Source: Amorphoplanes digitatis (GTDB taxonomy: Bacteria > Actinomycetota > Actinomycetes > Mycobacteriales > Micromonosporaceae). Taken from it: a stretch of DNA of 64,000 nt. The stretch spans positions 5,450,501-5,514,500 of the forward strand of contig NZ_JACHNH010000001.1 of assembly GCF_014205335.1 (NCBI RefSeq), in the 5' to 3' direction. Below, piece by piece: positions 1-8,270 of this stretch (the stretch's first letter is position 1; each line of letters opens with the position of its first letter). The notes under the pieces are model-generated. The model did not search any database and had not been told where the DNA came from. It worked only from the letters and a program-made list of their open reading frames with translations. The translations under genes and the position numbers were made by a program.

Positions 1-1
1 C

Positions 2-568
2 GCCGACGCGCTGGAGGTGCTCGACGCGACCGGCGTCGAGTCGGCGCACTGGGTCGGGCTGTCACAGGGCGGCGCGATCGGCGTCGACGTCGCGCTGGCC
101 CATCCCGGGCGTATCCGGTCGCTGGCGCTGGTCGCACCCGGAATGTCCGGCTACGACTGGCCGGACCTGGCCGGCCGGGACGACCGCGTGGCCGCCTGGG
201 AGCGCGGCGACGGCGCCGGCCTGGCGCTGGAGATCCTGCGGCTGTGGGGACCGATGTCGTTCGACGCGGCCGGGCGGCTGCGCGAGGACGACGCGGCCGC
301 CGCGACCGTGCTCGACCAGGCGGACTGGTTCATGCAGGACGAGGAGGAGGTCGAGGAGCCCGCGGCCGAGCACCGGCTGGGCGAGATCGCCGTGCCGACG
401 CTCATCGTGCTGGGCGACCGCGACGTCGAACCGGTCGCCGACATCGGCCGCCGGTACGAGCGCGGCATCCCCGGCGCCCACCTGGTCACGCTGTCGCCCG
501 CCGACCACCTGCTGCCGCTGCGGGTACCCGACGAGCTGCACCCGCTGCTACTCAAGCACCTCGGGTAG
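2..568 (+). CDS. Alpha/beta hydrolase, 5' end outside the window
   Basis: C-terminal part (about 188 residues) of an alpha/beta-fold hydrolase. The reading frame is open to base 2, so the start lies before the window. The nucleophile elbow GLSQGGAIG is visible near residue 20 of the fragment, a late acid is likely in LGDRDVEPV and the catalytic histidine in SPADHLLPL. The substrate cannot be told from sequence; related proteins are esterases, lactonases or haloperoxidase-like hydrolases. It converges on the next gene with a 21-base overlap at the stop codons. Confidence 0.9.
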   Translation, partial: ADALEVLDATGVESAHWVGLSQGGAIGVDVALAHPGRIRSLALVAPGMSGYDWPDLAGRDDRVAAWERGDGAGLALEILRLWGPMSFDAAGRLREDDAAAATVLDQADWFMQDEEEVEEPAAEHRLGEIAVPTLIVLGDRDVEPVADIGRRYERGIPGAHLVTLSPADHLLPLRVPDELHPLLLKHLG

Positions 569-1657
569 CCGCCAGACGTGCACGTCGCCCGGCCCCGGGC
601 CGCTGGTCACCCAGGTGCCGTCGCCCAGCCCGAACGGATTCGATCCGGCTCCGATCGGATACCGCAGCGCCCGCACCTCCAGCGTCTCCACGTCGATGAG
701 CCAGTGCCGGGCGACGACGCCGTCCGCGTCGTCACTGGTGCCGGCGATGAGCGTTCGGTCGTCGACGACGCCGCAGCCGTAGTCCCAACCGGCGGAGGGC
801 GCCGCCGGTGCCAGATCACCGGCCGAGACGGTGCCGAGCACGGCATGGTCCGACGACCGGTGCACGGCGAGTTCCTCCCGCCGCTCATGGCCGATGGTCA
901 GGAAGGTGTGACCGCCCGGCCCGGCGGCCAGAAGAATCCGGTCGTCGCCGTCGAGCCGGTCGATACGCAGGTGGTCGCCCTGCCGGTGACCCCACAGCGC
1001 CGGCGCGCCGTCCTGGCCCTCACCGACGGACAGGCCCATGACGCCCGGGCCGGGATGCGGGATGTGCTCGGAGCCGGCGGCGTACGTCCCGGGATCGGCC
1101 CGCGCCAGCACCTCGCCGTCCGCCGCGTCGATCACCAGCCACGCCTCGACTCCGGACTCGCCGCGCGGGTCATCCCCGGCATCCTCGTCCTCGTCGCAGG
1201 CCAGCGGCGCCCGCACATGCACCCACACCGCCCGGCCGTCGGCGTCGAACCCGGCCGAGCCGCTGTCCGGATGCCGGTGCTCCCCGTCGCCGGCGTATTC
1301 CTCGGCCGATTCGTGGAAGTCCTCGCACGCCCAGCAGGCGTGGCCGATCTCCCAGCGCGTCGCGCCGTCCGGTGCCACCGCCCGCACCGCGTGAAGACCG
1401 GTGAACACGGCCAGGTCCAGCCCCGGCGCCACCACGTCCACGCCACTCGCGAGGCGCGGCCACGGCGCCGGGAAGGTGACGGCCGGCGCACCGTCACCCG
1501 CCGCGAGACGGTCCAGGTCGTACACCGCCAGCGCGTCGTCGGTACGGACGGTGACCAGCCGGCGTTCGGCCGGACCGGGCAGCAGCGGGCCGTACAACTC
1601 GGCGGGCAACGACACCGCGAGGACCGAAGCCGCCATGATCTCCACGCGGAAGATCAT
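548..1657 (-). CDS. Hypothetical protein, possibly beta-propeller
   Basis: A 369-residue protein that I do not recognise. It has no signal peptide or membrane segment and is acidic and rich in Gly/Asp, with spaced WxI, TFLTIGHERR and VWRLPEV segments that suggest repeated beta-sheets, as in WD40-like or quinoprotein propellers. CWACEDFHESAEE in the middle carries the only clustered cysteines. An alternative ATG lies at 1636, but its GGAG is only three bases from the start codon, so the upstream ATG is kept. Diverges from the haloperoxidase-like gene. Confidence 0.7.
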   Translation of the reverse strand: MIFRVEIMAASVLAVSLPAELYGPLLPGPAERRLVTVRTDDALAVYDLDRLAAGDGAPAVTFPAPWPRLASGVDVVAPGLDLAVFTGLHAVRAVAPDGATRWEIGHACWACEDFHESAEEYAGDGEHRHPDSGSAGFDADGRAVWVHVRAPLACDEDEDAGDDPRGESGVEAWLVIDAADGEVLARADPGTYAAGSEHIPHPGPGVMGLSVGEGQDGAPALWGHRQGDHLRIDRLDGDDRILLAAGPGGHTFLTIGHERREELAVHRSSDHAVLGTVSAGDLAPAAPSAGWDYGCGVVDDRTLIAGTSDDADGVVARHWLIDVETLEVRALRYPIGAGSNPFGLGDGTWVTSGPGPGDVHVWRLPEVLE

Positions 1658-1693
1658 CCCGCATCGGAGCCTCGGCGATCAATGCTCATCAAA

Positions 1694-1708
1694 TTGGCAA
1701 AGTGCCAA
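1694..1708. promoter_or_regulatory. Inverted repeat TTGGCA-N3-TGCCAA, possible operator
   Basis: Perfect 6-bp arms in an AT-rich stretch of the divergent intergenic region between the hypothetical protein (start 1657) and the haloperoxidase-like gene (start 1823). The position suits a regulator binding site; the cognate regulator is unknown. Confidence 0.4.
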
Positions 1709-1822
1709 AAGCGGGTACAAACCGATACTACTGACATAGCCGCATGTCTATGTCTTGCCCACGCCGAACCGCGCCGCCAGGCTGGATCCCGGCCGAGAGT
1801 CCGCACATGGGGGTGCACCGAC

Positions 1823-3094
1823 ATGCTCGAGAAGATCCGGACGCGGCGCCGCGCCGCCGTCGTGGCCGCCCTGGTCCTGACCGTTCCTCTGCTGTTCACG
1901 CCGACCGCCGCCCGGGCGCGGACCACCGGCACCAACATGGTCATCACCTGGGCCGTCCACTCGCAGACCGCGGCATACGAGGTGGCGCGCCAGCCGCCGT
2001 ACATCAACGGCCGCACGTTCGCGATGGTGCAGGGCGCCGTCTACGACGCGGCGAACGCCGTCTCCGGCACCCCGTACCGGCCGTACCTGATCTCACCGCC
2101 GGCCCGCCGCGGCGACTCGCTCGACGCGGCCGTCGCCACCGCCGCCTATCGCGTGCTGCTCTCGCTCTTCCCCGGGCAGGCGGAGTGGCTGTCCGTCGAA
2201 TACGACAGGTCCCTGGCCACGGTCCGCGACGGGCGCGCCGAGCGCGGCGGCATCGCCGTCGGCGGGGCCGCCGCCACCGCGATGATCGCCGCCCGCGAGA
2301 ACGACGGTGCGGACCGCGCCGCGACCTGGACGGTCGGCACCGAACCGGGCCAGTGGCGGCCGACCCCGCCGGCGTTCGCACAGGACGGCGCGCAGGTCGC
2401 CGACATCAGGCCGTTCGTCATCCCGCGCGCCGACCTCTTCGGTACGGCCGGACCGCCGGCACTGGGCAGCGCCGCGTACGCGCGGGACCTCAACGAGGTG
2501 AAGGCGCTCGGCCCGGCCACCGGCTCGGCCCGCACCCAGGACCAGACCGAGGCGGCGATCTGGTGGCACGACCGGCGGCAGACCGAGTGGGAGATCAAGC
2601 GGCAGCTCGCGCAGACCCGGCGGCTCAGCCCGCTGCAGACCGCCCGGATGTTCGCGATGACCGACGTCACCCGCGCCGACTCGACGATCGCCTGCTTCCA
2701 CCAGAAGCGCACCTGGAACTTCTGGCGCCCGGTGACCGCGGTGCGGCTCGCCGACACCGACGGCAACCCGGCGACCACCGCCGACCCGGCCTGGACGCCG
2801 CTGCTGATCACCCCGCCGTTCCCGGACCACACGTCCGGCCACTCCTGCTCCACCGCGACGATCATGTATGCGCTGCGGCAGTTCTTCGGCCGCGACGACG
2901 TGCCGTTCAGCGCCTACAGCACCGACTCCGGAACCACCCGCCACTTCGACAGCTTCTCGCAGGCCCTCGACGAGGTCGTCGAGGCGAGAATCTGGGGCGG
3001 CGTGCACTTCCGCACCGCCGACGAACAGGGCACCCGGCTCGGCACACAGGTCGCGCGGTACGTCCTCGCCCGAGAGTTCCGCCCCAGCCACTGA
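1823..3094 (+). CDS. Exported vanadium-dependent haloperoxidase-like PAP2 family protein
   Basis: A 423-residue protein with an N-terminal signal peptide (basic MLEKIRTRRR, hydrophobic core, cleavage near TAARART). The vanadate/phosphate-binding motifs of the haloperoxidase/PAP2 superfamily are in order: KRTWNFWRP (Lys and Arg ligands), FPDHTSGHSCSTAT (the SGH motif) and ARIWGGVHFRTADEQG (Arg plus catalytic His). Members oxidise halides with peroxide or act as acid phosphatases; sequence alone does not decide which. The start is the ATG at 1823, preceded by a GGGGG-type ribosome site; the frame is open far upstream but that stretch is antisense to the neighbour gene. Confidence 0.85.
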   Translation: MLEKIRTRRRAAVVAALVLTVPLLFTPTAARARTTGTNMVITWAVHSQTAAYEVARQPPYINGRTFAMVQGAVYDAANAVSGTPYRPYLISPPARRGDSLDAAVATAAYRVLLSLFPGQAEWLSVEYDRSLATVRDGRAERGGIAVGGAAATAMIAARENDGADRAATWTVGTEPGQWRPTPPAFAQDGAQVADIRPFVIPRADLFGTAGPPALGSAAYARDLNEVKALGPATGSARTQDQTEAAIWWHDRRQTEWEIKRQLAQTRRLSPLQTARMFAMTDVTRADSTIACFHQKRTWNFWRPVTAVRLADTDGNPATTADPAWTPLLITPPFPDHTSGHSCSTATIMYALRQFFGRDDVPFSAYSTDSGTTRHFDSFSQALDEVVEARIWGGVHFRTADEQGTRLGTQVARYVLAREFRPSH

Positions 3095-3331
3095 GCCGGC
3101 CACACCGTCGTCCTGCCCGGTGACGCATTGCCGTCGCGGCCGGTCGCCTGCCTATGCCGTCGCGTTGGAGATCTGGTGCAGGACCCATAGAGACTGGTTG
3201 GCCCTTTGCCAGTTCGGCGCGTCGAAGTTCGGCCGGCCTGATGCCTCGCGGAGCTGCTCCAGCCGTTCCGAAACTCACGGGGCAAGGCTATGCGCCGTGA
3301 CCATCGAGCTGCCCGCGCCGGGTCGCCGGAG

Positions 3332-5725
3332 TCAGGCGGGGCCGAGGCGGACGTTCTGGAAGGAGGCGGTGCCGGCGTAGGCGTTCAGGCCGAACAGGCC
3401 GGTGGGGTATGTCGCGTCGACGGCGTCGATCACCTGGGTGCCGTCGAGCAGGACGCGCAGGCGGGAGCCGGTGGCGATGACCGTCAGGTGGCGGGTGCGG
3501 CCCGGCACGATCGGCGTCGGGTATACCGCGATGTCCCGGCCGGGACGCCACAGCTTGACCACGCCCGACGTGTCGACGTTCGCCGTGTAGTGCTGGGACG
3601 CGTCGGCGGTGGCGCGGAAGGTCAGCGCGGCGGCGACGCCGATCACCGGGCGTACGTCGGCCTCGTAGGTGAAGTCGGTGCCGGTCGTGCCGCTCAGGTA
3701 GAACGCGTCGCCGGCGGCCTGCGCGCGCACGCCGTCGCCGGGTGCGGTCCAGGTGCCGCCGACCGGACGCCACGGACCGGCGACGTTGGTGGCGAAGCCG
3801 GGCGCGCCGAGGGTGATGTTGCCGATCACCGCGGTGCCGGCGAAGACGTTCGCGCCCGCGCGGCCGGTGGCGTAGGTGCCGTCCTCGGCGTCGATCACCG
3901 GGGTGGTGCCGTGGTCCAGGTAGACCCGCAGGCGCGGACCGGCGGCGACCACCCGCAGGTGGTAGGTGCGGTCGCGGGCGATCGGCGTCGCGTACGTGGC
4001 GATGTCGCGGCCCGGGCGCCACAGCTTGACCAGCCCGGCCGCGTCCACGTTGGCGGTGTAGCGGTCCCGGAACGTCAGCCCCGCCGCGACGGCGTCGCGG
4101 AGCCGGACGTCGGCCTCGTAGGTGCCGTCGCCCGCGACCGTCGAGTTCAGGTAGAAGCCGTCGCCGGTCGCGGTGCCCTGCTTGCCGCCGGCCACGTCGG
4201 TCCAGGTCCCGCCGGCGGCCGCCCACGGGCCCGCGAGGTTGCCGGCCAGGGTCGGCTCCCCGGTGCCCCACGCCGAGCCGAGCCGGTCGAACCGCAGCGA
4301 GACCAGTCGCACCGAGCCGCCCTCGGCGTACGCCTGCAGGCCCTGGCTGCCGGCGGCGGAGTCGAAGCGGACGACGTCGCTGATCGAGACCGCGCCGCCG
4401 TTGCCGAACACCTCCAGCTGCCCGCGGTCGACGAGGACCCGCATGGTCACCCGGCCGTTCTCCGGGGCGAGGGGCGCGCCGTACAGCGTGCGGGCCGCCC
4501 GGTCGTAGGTAACGGCGCGGTCGTAGGTGCCGTCCGCGCGGGCGTGCAGCCGCAGGCCGAACCGGGTGGCGGTGGCCGAGGCCGCGTCGAACACGGCGGT
4601 CACCTCGTAGGTGTCCGCGGCGGCCGGCGACACCGGCGTCGTCGGTGTCACCGTCCGGTCGGACAGGGTCACCGTGCCGGAGCGCAGCGACGCCAGCTCG
4701 TCGACCGGGGTGCGGGTGAGGCTCACCCCGTCGGTGCCGGTCCTGAGCGCCAGCTCCGCCGGGAAGGTCAGGTTGCCGCTCCAGACGCTGCCGCGCGCGG
4801 CCGGCTGCCACACCGTCTGCACCACCCGGCCGCGGGGGTCGCCGAGGAAGGTCTGTCCCGCGTAGAACGTGCCGCCCGCGTCGTTGGCGCCGTGGTCCAT
4901 CCGCCGCACCGCGGTCCGCGGCAGGAACGTGGTGCCGTCGAAGTCGCCGGTCACGTACTCGCCGCTCGCGTCGGTCAGTACCCACCGCCGGTCGGCGGCG
5001 TTGCCGTCGACGGGCAGCTGGAACATGTCCGGGCACTCGAAGAACCAGCCCGCCGCGTACCGGCTGCGCCAGGTCCAGTTCAGCAGGTCGGCCGAGGTGT
5101 AGAAGTCGGCGCCGTTGCCGCCGCCGTCCGACCACATCACCATCACCCAGCGCCGCGACGGCTCGTGCCAGAACACCTTCGGGTCCCGGCTGGTGCCGGC
5201 CGGGACGGCAACCTTGCGGCCGCCGCCGTACGTCTGGAAGGTCCTGGCGCCGTCGAGGCTGTAGTGGATCGTGGCGCCGTTGGTGCCGGAGAAGACCAGG
5301 ATCGGGTCGTCCGCGCCGTTCTTGAGGCCGGTCACGTTGGCGGTGTCCACCACCCCGTTGCCGGACCAGAGGTCGCCGGCGTGCACGCCCGGCTCGAGGG
5401 CGATCGGCTTCTGCGTCCAGTGCACCAGGTCCGGGCTGGTGGCGTGCCCCCAGTGCATCGTGTCCCAGGCCAGCCCGTGCGGGTTGTGCTGGTAGAAGAG
5501 GTGGTACTGCCCGCGGTACCAGAACGAGCCGTTGGGATCGTTCATCCAGCCGGCGCGCGAGCTGAAGTGGAACTGCCCGCGGAACGCCTCGTCGTACGAG
5601 GTCGCCGGGTAGGGGAACTCGGGATAGTCCGCGGGGGTACCGGCGGCGGCGGGGTGTGCGGGCATCATCACGGCGGCGAGGGCGAGCAGGACGGCGGCGA
5701 CGAGCCGCCGGTAACGGGTGCCCAT
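3332..5725 (-). CDS. Secreted GH32 fructan hydrolase with two C-terminal repeat modules
   Basis: A 797-residue exported enzyme of glycoside hydrolase family 32 (levanase, inulinase or invertase type; cleaves beta-fructosides). Signal peptide residues 1-28, ending AHPAAAG. The family signatures are WMNDPNG (catalytic Asp nucleophile), RDPKVFW (transition-state Asp) and FFECPDMF (acid/base Glu). The GH32 beta-sandwich follows, up to about residue 480. The last 310 residues are two tandem copies of a LamG/DUF1080-like module sharing VKLWRPGRDIA and AxVxPxxxLTFR segments, probably sugar-binding. The start is the ATG at 5725, six bases after a TATAGT -10 box (leaderless); a TTG further upstream is less likely. 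A CebR-like palindrome sits about 57-68 bp upstream. Confidence 0.93.
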   Translation of the reverse strand: MGTRYRRLVAAVLLALAAVMMPAHPAAAGTPADYPEFPYPATSYDEAFRGQFHFSSRAGWMNDPNGSFWYRGQYHLFYQHNPHGLAWDTMHWGHATSPDLVHWTQKPIALEPGVHAGDLWSGNGVVDTANVTGLKNGADDPILVFSGTNGATIHYSLDGARTFQTYGGGRKVAVPAGTSRDPKVFWHEPSRRWVMVMWSDGGGNGADFYTSADLLNWTWRSRYAAGWFFECPDMFQLPVDGNAADRRWVLTDASGEYVTGDFDGTTFLPRTAVRRMDHGANDAGGTFYAGQTFLGDPRGRVVQTVWQPAARGSVWSGNLTFPAELALRTGTDGVSLTRTPVDELASLRSGTVTLSDRTVTPTTPVSPAAADTYEVTAVFDAASATATRFGLRLHARADGTYDRAVTYDRAARTLYGAPLAPENGRVTMRVLVDRGQLEVFGNGGAVSISDVVRFDSAAGSQGLQAYAEGGSVRLVSLRFDRLGSAWGTGEPTLAGNLAGPWAAAGGTWTDVAGGKQGTATGDGFYLNSTVAGDGTYEADVRLRDAVAAGLTFRDRYTANVDAAGLVKLWRPGRDIATYATPIARDRTYHLRVVAAGPRLRVYLDHGTTPVIDAEDGTYATGRAGANVFAGTAVIGNITLGAPGFATNVAGPWRPVGGTWTAPGDGVRAQAAGDAFYLSGTTGTDFTYEADVRPVIGVAAALTFRATADASQHYTANVDTSGVVKLWRPGRDIAVYPTPIVPGRTRHLTVIATGSRLRVLLDGTQVIDAVDATYPTGLFGLNAYAGTASFQNVRLGPA
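3340..4230 (-). repeat. Tandem duplication of the GH32 C-terminal module
   Basis: Two consecutive segments of roughly 440 bp within the GH32 gene encode closely similar modules (GPW..GGTWT .. GD.FYL .. YEADVR .. LTFR .. YTANVD..G.VKLWRPGRDIA .. RLRV.LD .. VIDA). The similarity is visible at both protein and DNA level. This is a module duplication inside one gene, not a mobile repeat. Confidence 0.75.
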
Positions 5726-5731
5726 GGCCAA

Positions 5732-5737
5732 ACTATA
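5732..5737 (-). promoter_or_regulatory. -10 box TATAGT of the GH32 gene (leaderless)
   Basis: TATAGT on the minus strand followed by exactly six bases (TTGGCC) and the ATG at 5725, so transcription should begin at or next to the start codon. No ribosome site is present. Confidence 0.6.
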
Positions 5738-5781
5738 GACCGATATCAATGTGGACGCCTATGCGACACAAGGCATCTCAC

Positions 5782-5793
5782 GGGAGCGCTCCC
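5782..5793. promoter_or_regulatory. LacI/CebR-type operator GGGAGCGCTCCC
   Basis: Perfect 12-bp palindrome in the 82-bp gap between the GH32 gene and the hydrophobic-W repeat gene. With flanks (CGGGAGCGCTCCCA) it matches 13 of 14 bases of the Streptomyces CebR box TGGGAGCGCTCCCA. It can therefore control both divergent genes, probably as a sugar-relieved repressor site. No lacI-family gene lies in the window. Confidence 0.75.
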
Positions 5794-5807
5794 ACATCCA
5801 AGCCCGC

Positions 5808-6290
5808 ATGAAGAAATTGATGGCGCTTATCGCCGCAGCGATCACGTTCACCGTTCTGGCGGCCGCTCCGGCATCCGCATCGAGTCCGACCATCGGGTGC
5901 TTGGGGTTCGACAACGGACGGGAATGGACGCAGCAGTGCTTCCAGGCCGGCGAGATGCCCGTTGCCGGCACCTCGGATGACTGGCTGGACGTCGTGAGCT
6001 TCGACCCCGAGAGCCGCGAGGTCTGCGGGCAGGCCTACGTCATGGACCGCGGCTGGCAGCAATGGCAGTGCGGTGTCGGCCCCGTGCTGTTCGGCCAGGA
6101 GGACCGGGCCATGGAGGCCCTGACCATCTCCCTGCCCGGACCAGGGAAATTCTGCATGCAGGCCTATATGGAGGAGTACGGCTGGCAGGGGTGGCAGTGC
6201 GGACTGGAGGGCAACCGCGTCACGGTCGGGAACGCCAACGGCGGCTGGGGCATCCGGGCGGTCATGTTCTATTACAGCTACCTGTGGTGA
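5808..6290 (+). CDS. Secreted protein with hydrophobic-W (ChW-like) repeats
   Basis: A 160-residue exported protein: signal peptide to about residue 23 (AAAPASASS), then about three repeats of a motif centred on GWQxWQCG followed by a small-residue turn and a hydrophobic EAL/RAV strand. The two clearest are CGQAYVMDRGWQQWQCG and CMQAYMEEYGWQGWQCG. This pattern resembles the clostridial hydrophobic W (ChW) repeat, found in cell-surface and secreted proteins, but with an added Cys pair per repeat. Probable extracellular sugar or surface binding. Start is the ATG at 5808, just downstream of the CebR-like palindrome shared with the GH32 gene. Confidence 0.8.
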   Translation: MKKLMALIAAAITFTVLAAAPASASSPTIGCLGFDNGREWTQQCFQAGEMPVAGTSDDWLDVVSFDPESREVCGQAYVMDRGWQQWQCGVGPVLFGQEDRAMEALTISLPGPGKFCMQAYMEEYGWQGWQCGLEGNRVTVGNANGGWGIRAVMFYYSYLW

Positions 6291-6291
6291 C

Positions 6292-6393
6292 CTACCGGCG
6301 CCGGGACCCGCGGACGAGCGCGAACACGATGCCGGCGACAGCGAGCATGCAGATAGCGAGGGCGGTCAGTTCCCAGGGCTTCACGGAGATCAT
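6292..6393 (-). CDS. Small single-pass membrane protein, 33 residues
   Basis: A short frame too small for usual gene finding. It starts with MISVKPWE, continues with a hydrophobic helix of about 18 residues (LTALAICMLAVAGIVFAL) and ends with the basic tail VRGSRRR, as in inner-membrane micropeptides with the positive-inside rule. An AGGG lies about 9-12 bases before the ATG. It is convergent with the hydrophobic-W gene; their ends are adjacent. Function unknown. Confidence 0.5.
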   Translation of the reverse strand: MISVKPWELTALAICMLAVAGIVFALVRGSRRR

Positions 6394-6432
6394 GCGCCGG
6401 AACCCTAGCGTCCGGCCCGGACCGCGCGGTAG

Positions 6433-7179
6433 TCAGGGTTTGCGGTAGACGGAGACGTGCGACGGCGATTCGGCGGTGAACTCCGTGCCCCGCCAGTCGG
6501 CGTGCCTGTTCTCGAGTTCGAGGCCGGCGAGCTGGGCCATGAGGTCCAGCTCGGCCGGCCAGATGTAGCGGTGCGGGCTGCGGTAGAGCCGGGCCTGCCT
6601 GCTGTCGTCGAACCTGAAGTGGTGTGACACCACGTGCTGCCGCAACGGATCGTAGGTGTCCAGGCCGATGTAGCCGGGCTCGGAGGCGAAGACGGTCGCC
6701 GGCTGCCCGGGCGGGAGCCGGCGCAGCTCCGGCACCCACAGCTCGATCACGAAGCGGCCGCCGGGCGTGAGGTGGCGGGCGGCATTACGGAAGCACGCCA
6801 CCTGTTCGGACTGCGTCAGCAGGTTCGAGATCGTGTTGTAGACGAGGTAGACGAGCGTGTACTCCCCCGGTGCCACCGTGGTGGCCATGTCGCCGGCCAG
6901 GACGGGGATGGTCGCCTCGTCGGCCTTCTCGCGGAGCCGGGCGAGCATCGGCCGGGACAGCTCGATGCCGGTGACGGGCACGCCGCGGCCGGCCAGCGGC
7001 ACCGCGACGCGGCCGGTCCCGACGGCGAACTCCAACGCCGCTCCCCCGGCGGCGAGTTCGGCGAGGCGGTCGACGACCGGCTCCAGCACCTCTGGCGCGA
7101 ACATGCCGGAGTCCGTCGTGTCATAGCGTTCGGCCGCGTCGGCGTCCCAGAGGTGCTCCTGCCACATGGGACCCACCAT
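6433..7179 (-). CDS. Class I SAM-dependent methyltransferase
   Basis: About 248 residues with the Rossmann methyltransferase pattern: motif I LEFAVGTGRVAVPLA (SAM-binding GxGxG-like loop), acidic residue at the end of strand 2 in GIELSRPMLARL, motif II VLAGDMATT and post-motif RHLTPGGRFVIELW. The substrate is unknown. Two ATGs are possible: 7179, and 7167 preceded by GGTGGG; both start MW/MV-GP-MWQEHLWDADAAERYD. The gene follows the endonuclease-fold gene on the same strand with a 43-bp gap. Confidence 0.85.
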   Translation of the reverse strand: MVGPMWQEHLWDADAAERYDTTDSGMFAPEVLEPVVDRLAELAAGGAALEFAVGTGRVAVPLAGRGVPVTGIELSRPMLARLREKADEATIPVLAGDMATTVAPGEYTLVYLVYNTISNLLTQSEQVACFRNAARHLTPGGRFVIELWVPELRRLPPGQPATVFASEPGYIGLDTYDPLRQHVVSHHFRFDDSRQARLYRSPHRYIWPAELDLMAQLAGLELENRHADWRGTEFTAESPSHVSVYRKP

Positions 7180-7222
7180 GTCCGCGGCCGGTCCGCGTGT
7201 CCATCGAATTGCGGGGGCGGCC

Positions 7223-8185
7223 CTAGATGTCGAGGCCGGCGAAGATCGGGGCATGGTCGGAGTCGGGTGCGCTGCGTCGTTCCGCCGGGTCGTCGCCGAC
7301 CGAGGGCAGCCTGCGGTCGGTGACGGTGCGGACCTCGCGCACCTTGTCGATCAGGGCGTGGCTGACCATGATGTGGTCGATCAGCTCCGGCTTTCCCTCG
7401 TACACGCGGGTGAAGCGGGTCTCCTCGGGGATCAGCGGTGCCAGGTTCCACAGCCGGGAGGTGTCGCCCCGGTCGGGCCGCCGGAAGCCGGCCGTGCCGA
7501 TCTGCGAGCCGGGCGGGCCGTACAGGATCTGGGTCGTGGCGGCCGGCGGCTCGTCGTTGAGGTCGCCGACCAGGATCACGCTCCGCTCGCCGGCGCCGTG
7601 CAGCAGGTCGTCGACGGCGACGCGGACGGTCACCGCCTCCGCGGCACGCCGGTAGAGGGCGTACGCGGCGTAGCGGGCCCGCTCGGCCTCGTTGCGCGGC
7701 CAGAACCGGCTGGTGCCGTTGGGTCCGGGGAACGACAGCAGCTTCGACTTCAGGTGGCAGACCAGCATTGTCACGCTCCGCCCGCCGGGCAGGTCCACGT
7801 CGACGCCCAGGACGCCGCGGCCCATGCCGCCGACCGTCTTCTGCGGGTCGTCACCGCCCTGCACCGGGCGCAGCAGCGGCGCGAACGTCGCGGTGTCCGT
7901 GACCACCCGCAGCGGGTGCCGGGAGATCACCGCGACGCGGATCGGGCGATGCGGCTCGAAGTGGGTGGACAGCTCCGCGTGCCAGTCGCCGTCCAGCAGG
8001 GCGACGAGGTCGGCGAGGGCCTCCGGCTGCCCGACCTCCTGGAGGCCGAGCACGTCCGGCGCGGCCGCGTTGATGGTCGCGGCCAGCGCGGCCAGCTTGC
8101 CGTCGTAGACGGCCTTGTCGTCGGGCCCGAACTCGGCATCGGGCCAGAACAGGTTCTCCAGGTTCCAGGTACCTACGGTGATCAC
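7223..8185 (-). CDS. Endonuclease/exonuclease/phosphatase-fold protein
   Basis: A 320-residue metal-dependent hydrolase of the EEP superfamily (DNase I, phosphodiesterases). Signature segments are in order: TWNLENLFW, DVLGLQEVG (metal-binding Glu), VGDLNDEPPA (Asp/Asn) and the C-terminal SDHAPI (catalytic His). No signal peptide, so cytoplasmic. Start chosen at GTG 8185 because GGGAGG lies six bases before it; an open frame continues 15 codons further upstream without a ribosome site. Substrate unknown. Confidence 0.85.
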   Translation of the reverse strand: MITVGTWNLENLFWPDAEFGPDDKAVYDGKLAALAATINAAAPDVLGLQEVGQPEALADLVALLDGDWHAELSTHFEPHRPIRVAVISRHPLRVVTDTATFAPLLRPVQGGDDPQKTVGGMGRGVLGVDVDLPGGRSVTMLVCHLKSKLLSFPGPNGTSRFWPRNEAERARYAAYALYRRAAEAVTVRVAVDDLLHGAGERSVILVGDLNDEPPAATTQILYGPPGSQIGTAGFRRPDRGDTSRLWNLAPLIPEETRFTRVYEGKPELIDHIMVSHALIDKVREVRTVTDRRLPSVGDDPAERRSAPDSDHAPIFAGLDI

Positions 8186-8270
8186 CACTTGCCTCCCGGA
8201 CGCGCGCGGGACGTGCCTGGAGGACATCATCGCCCCGGCGCGCGTGCGGCGCTGTCGCCTACCCGATCGG

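Noticed and set aside
578..1822. Long N-terminal extension of the haloperoxidase frame
   Set aside because: The extension is antisense to the 548-1657 gene and lacks motifs; the true start is ATG 1823 with signal peptide.
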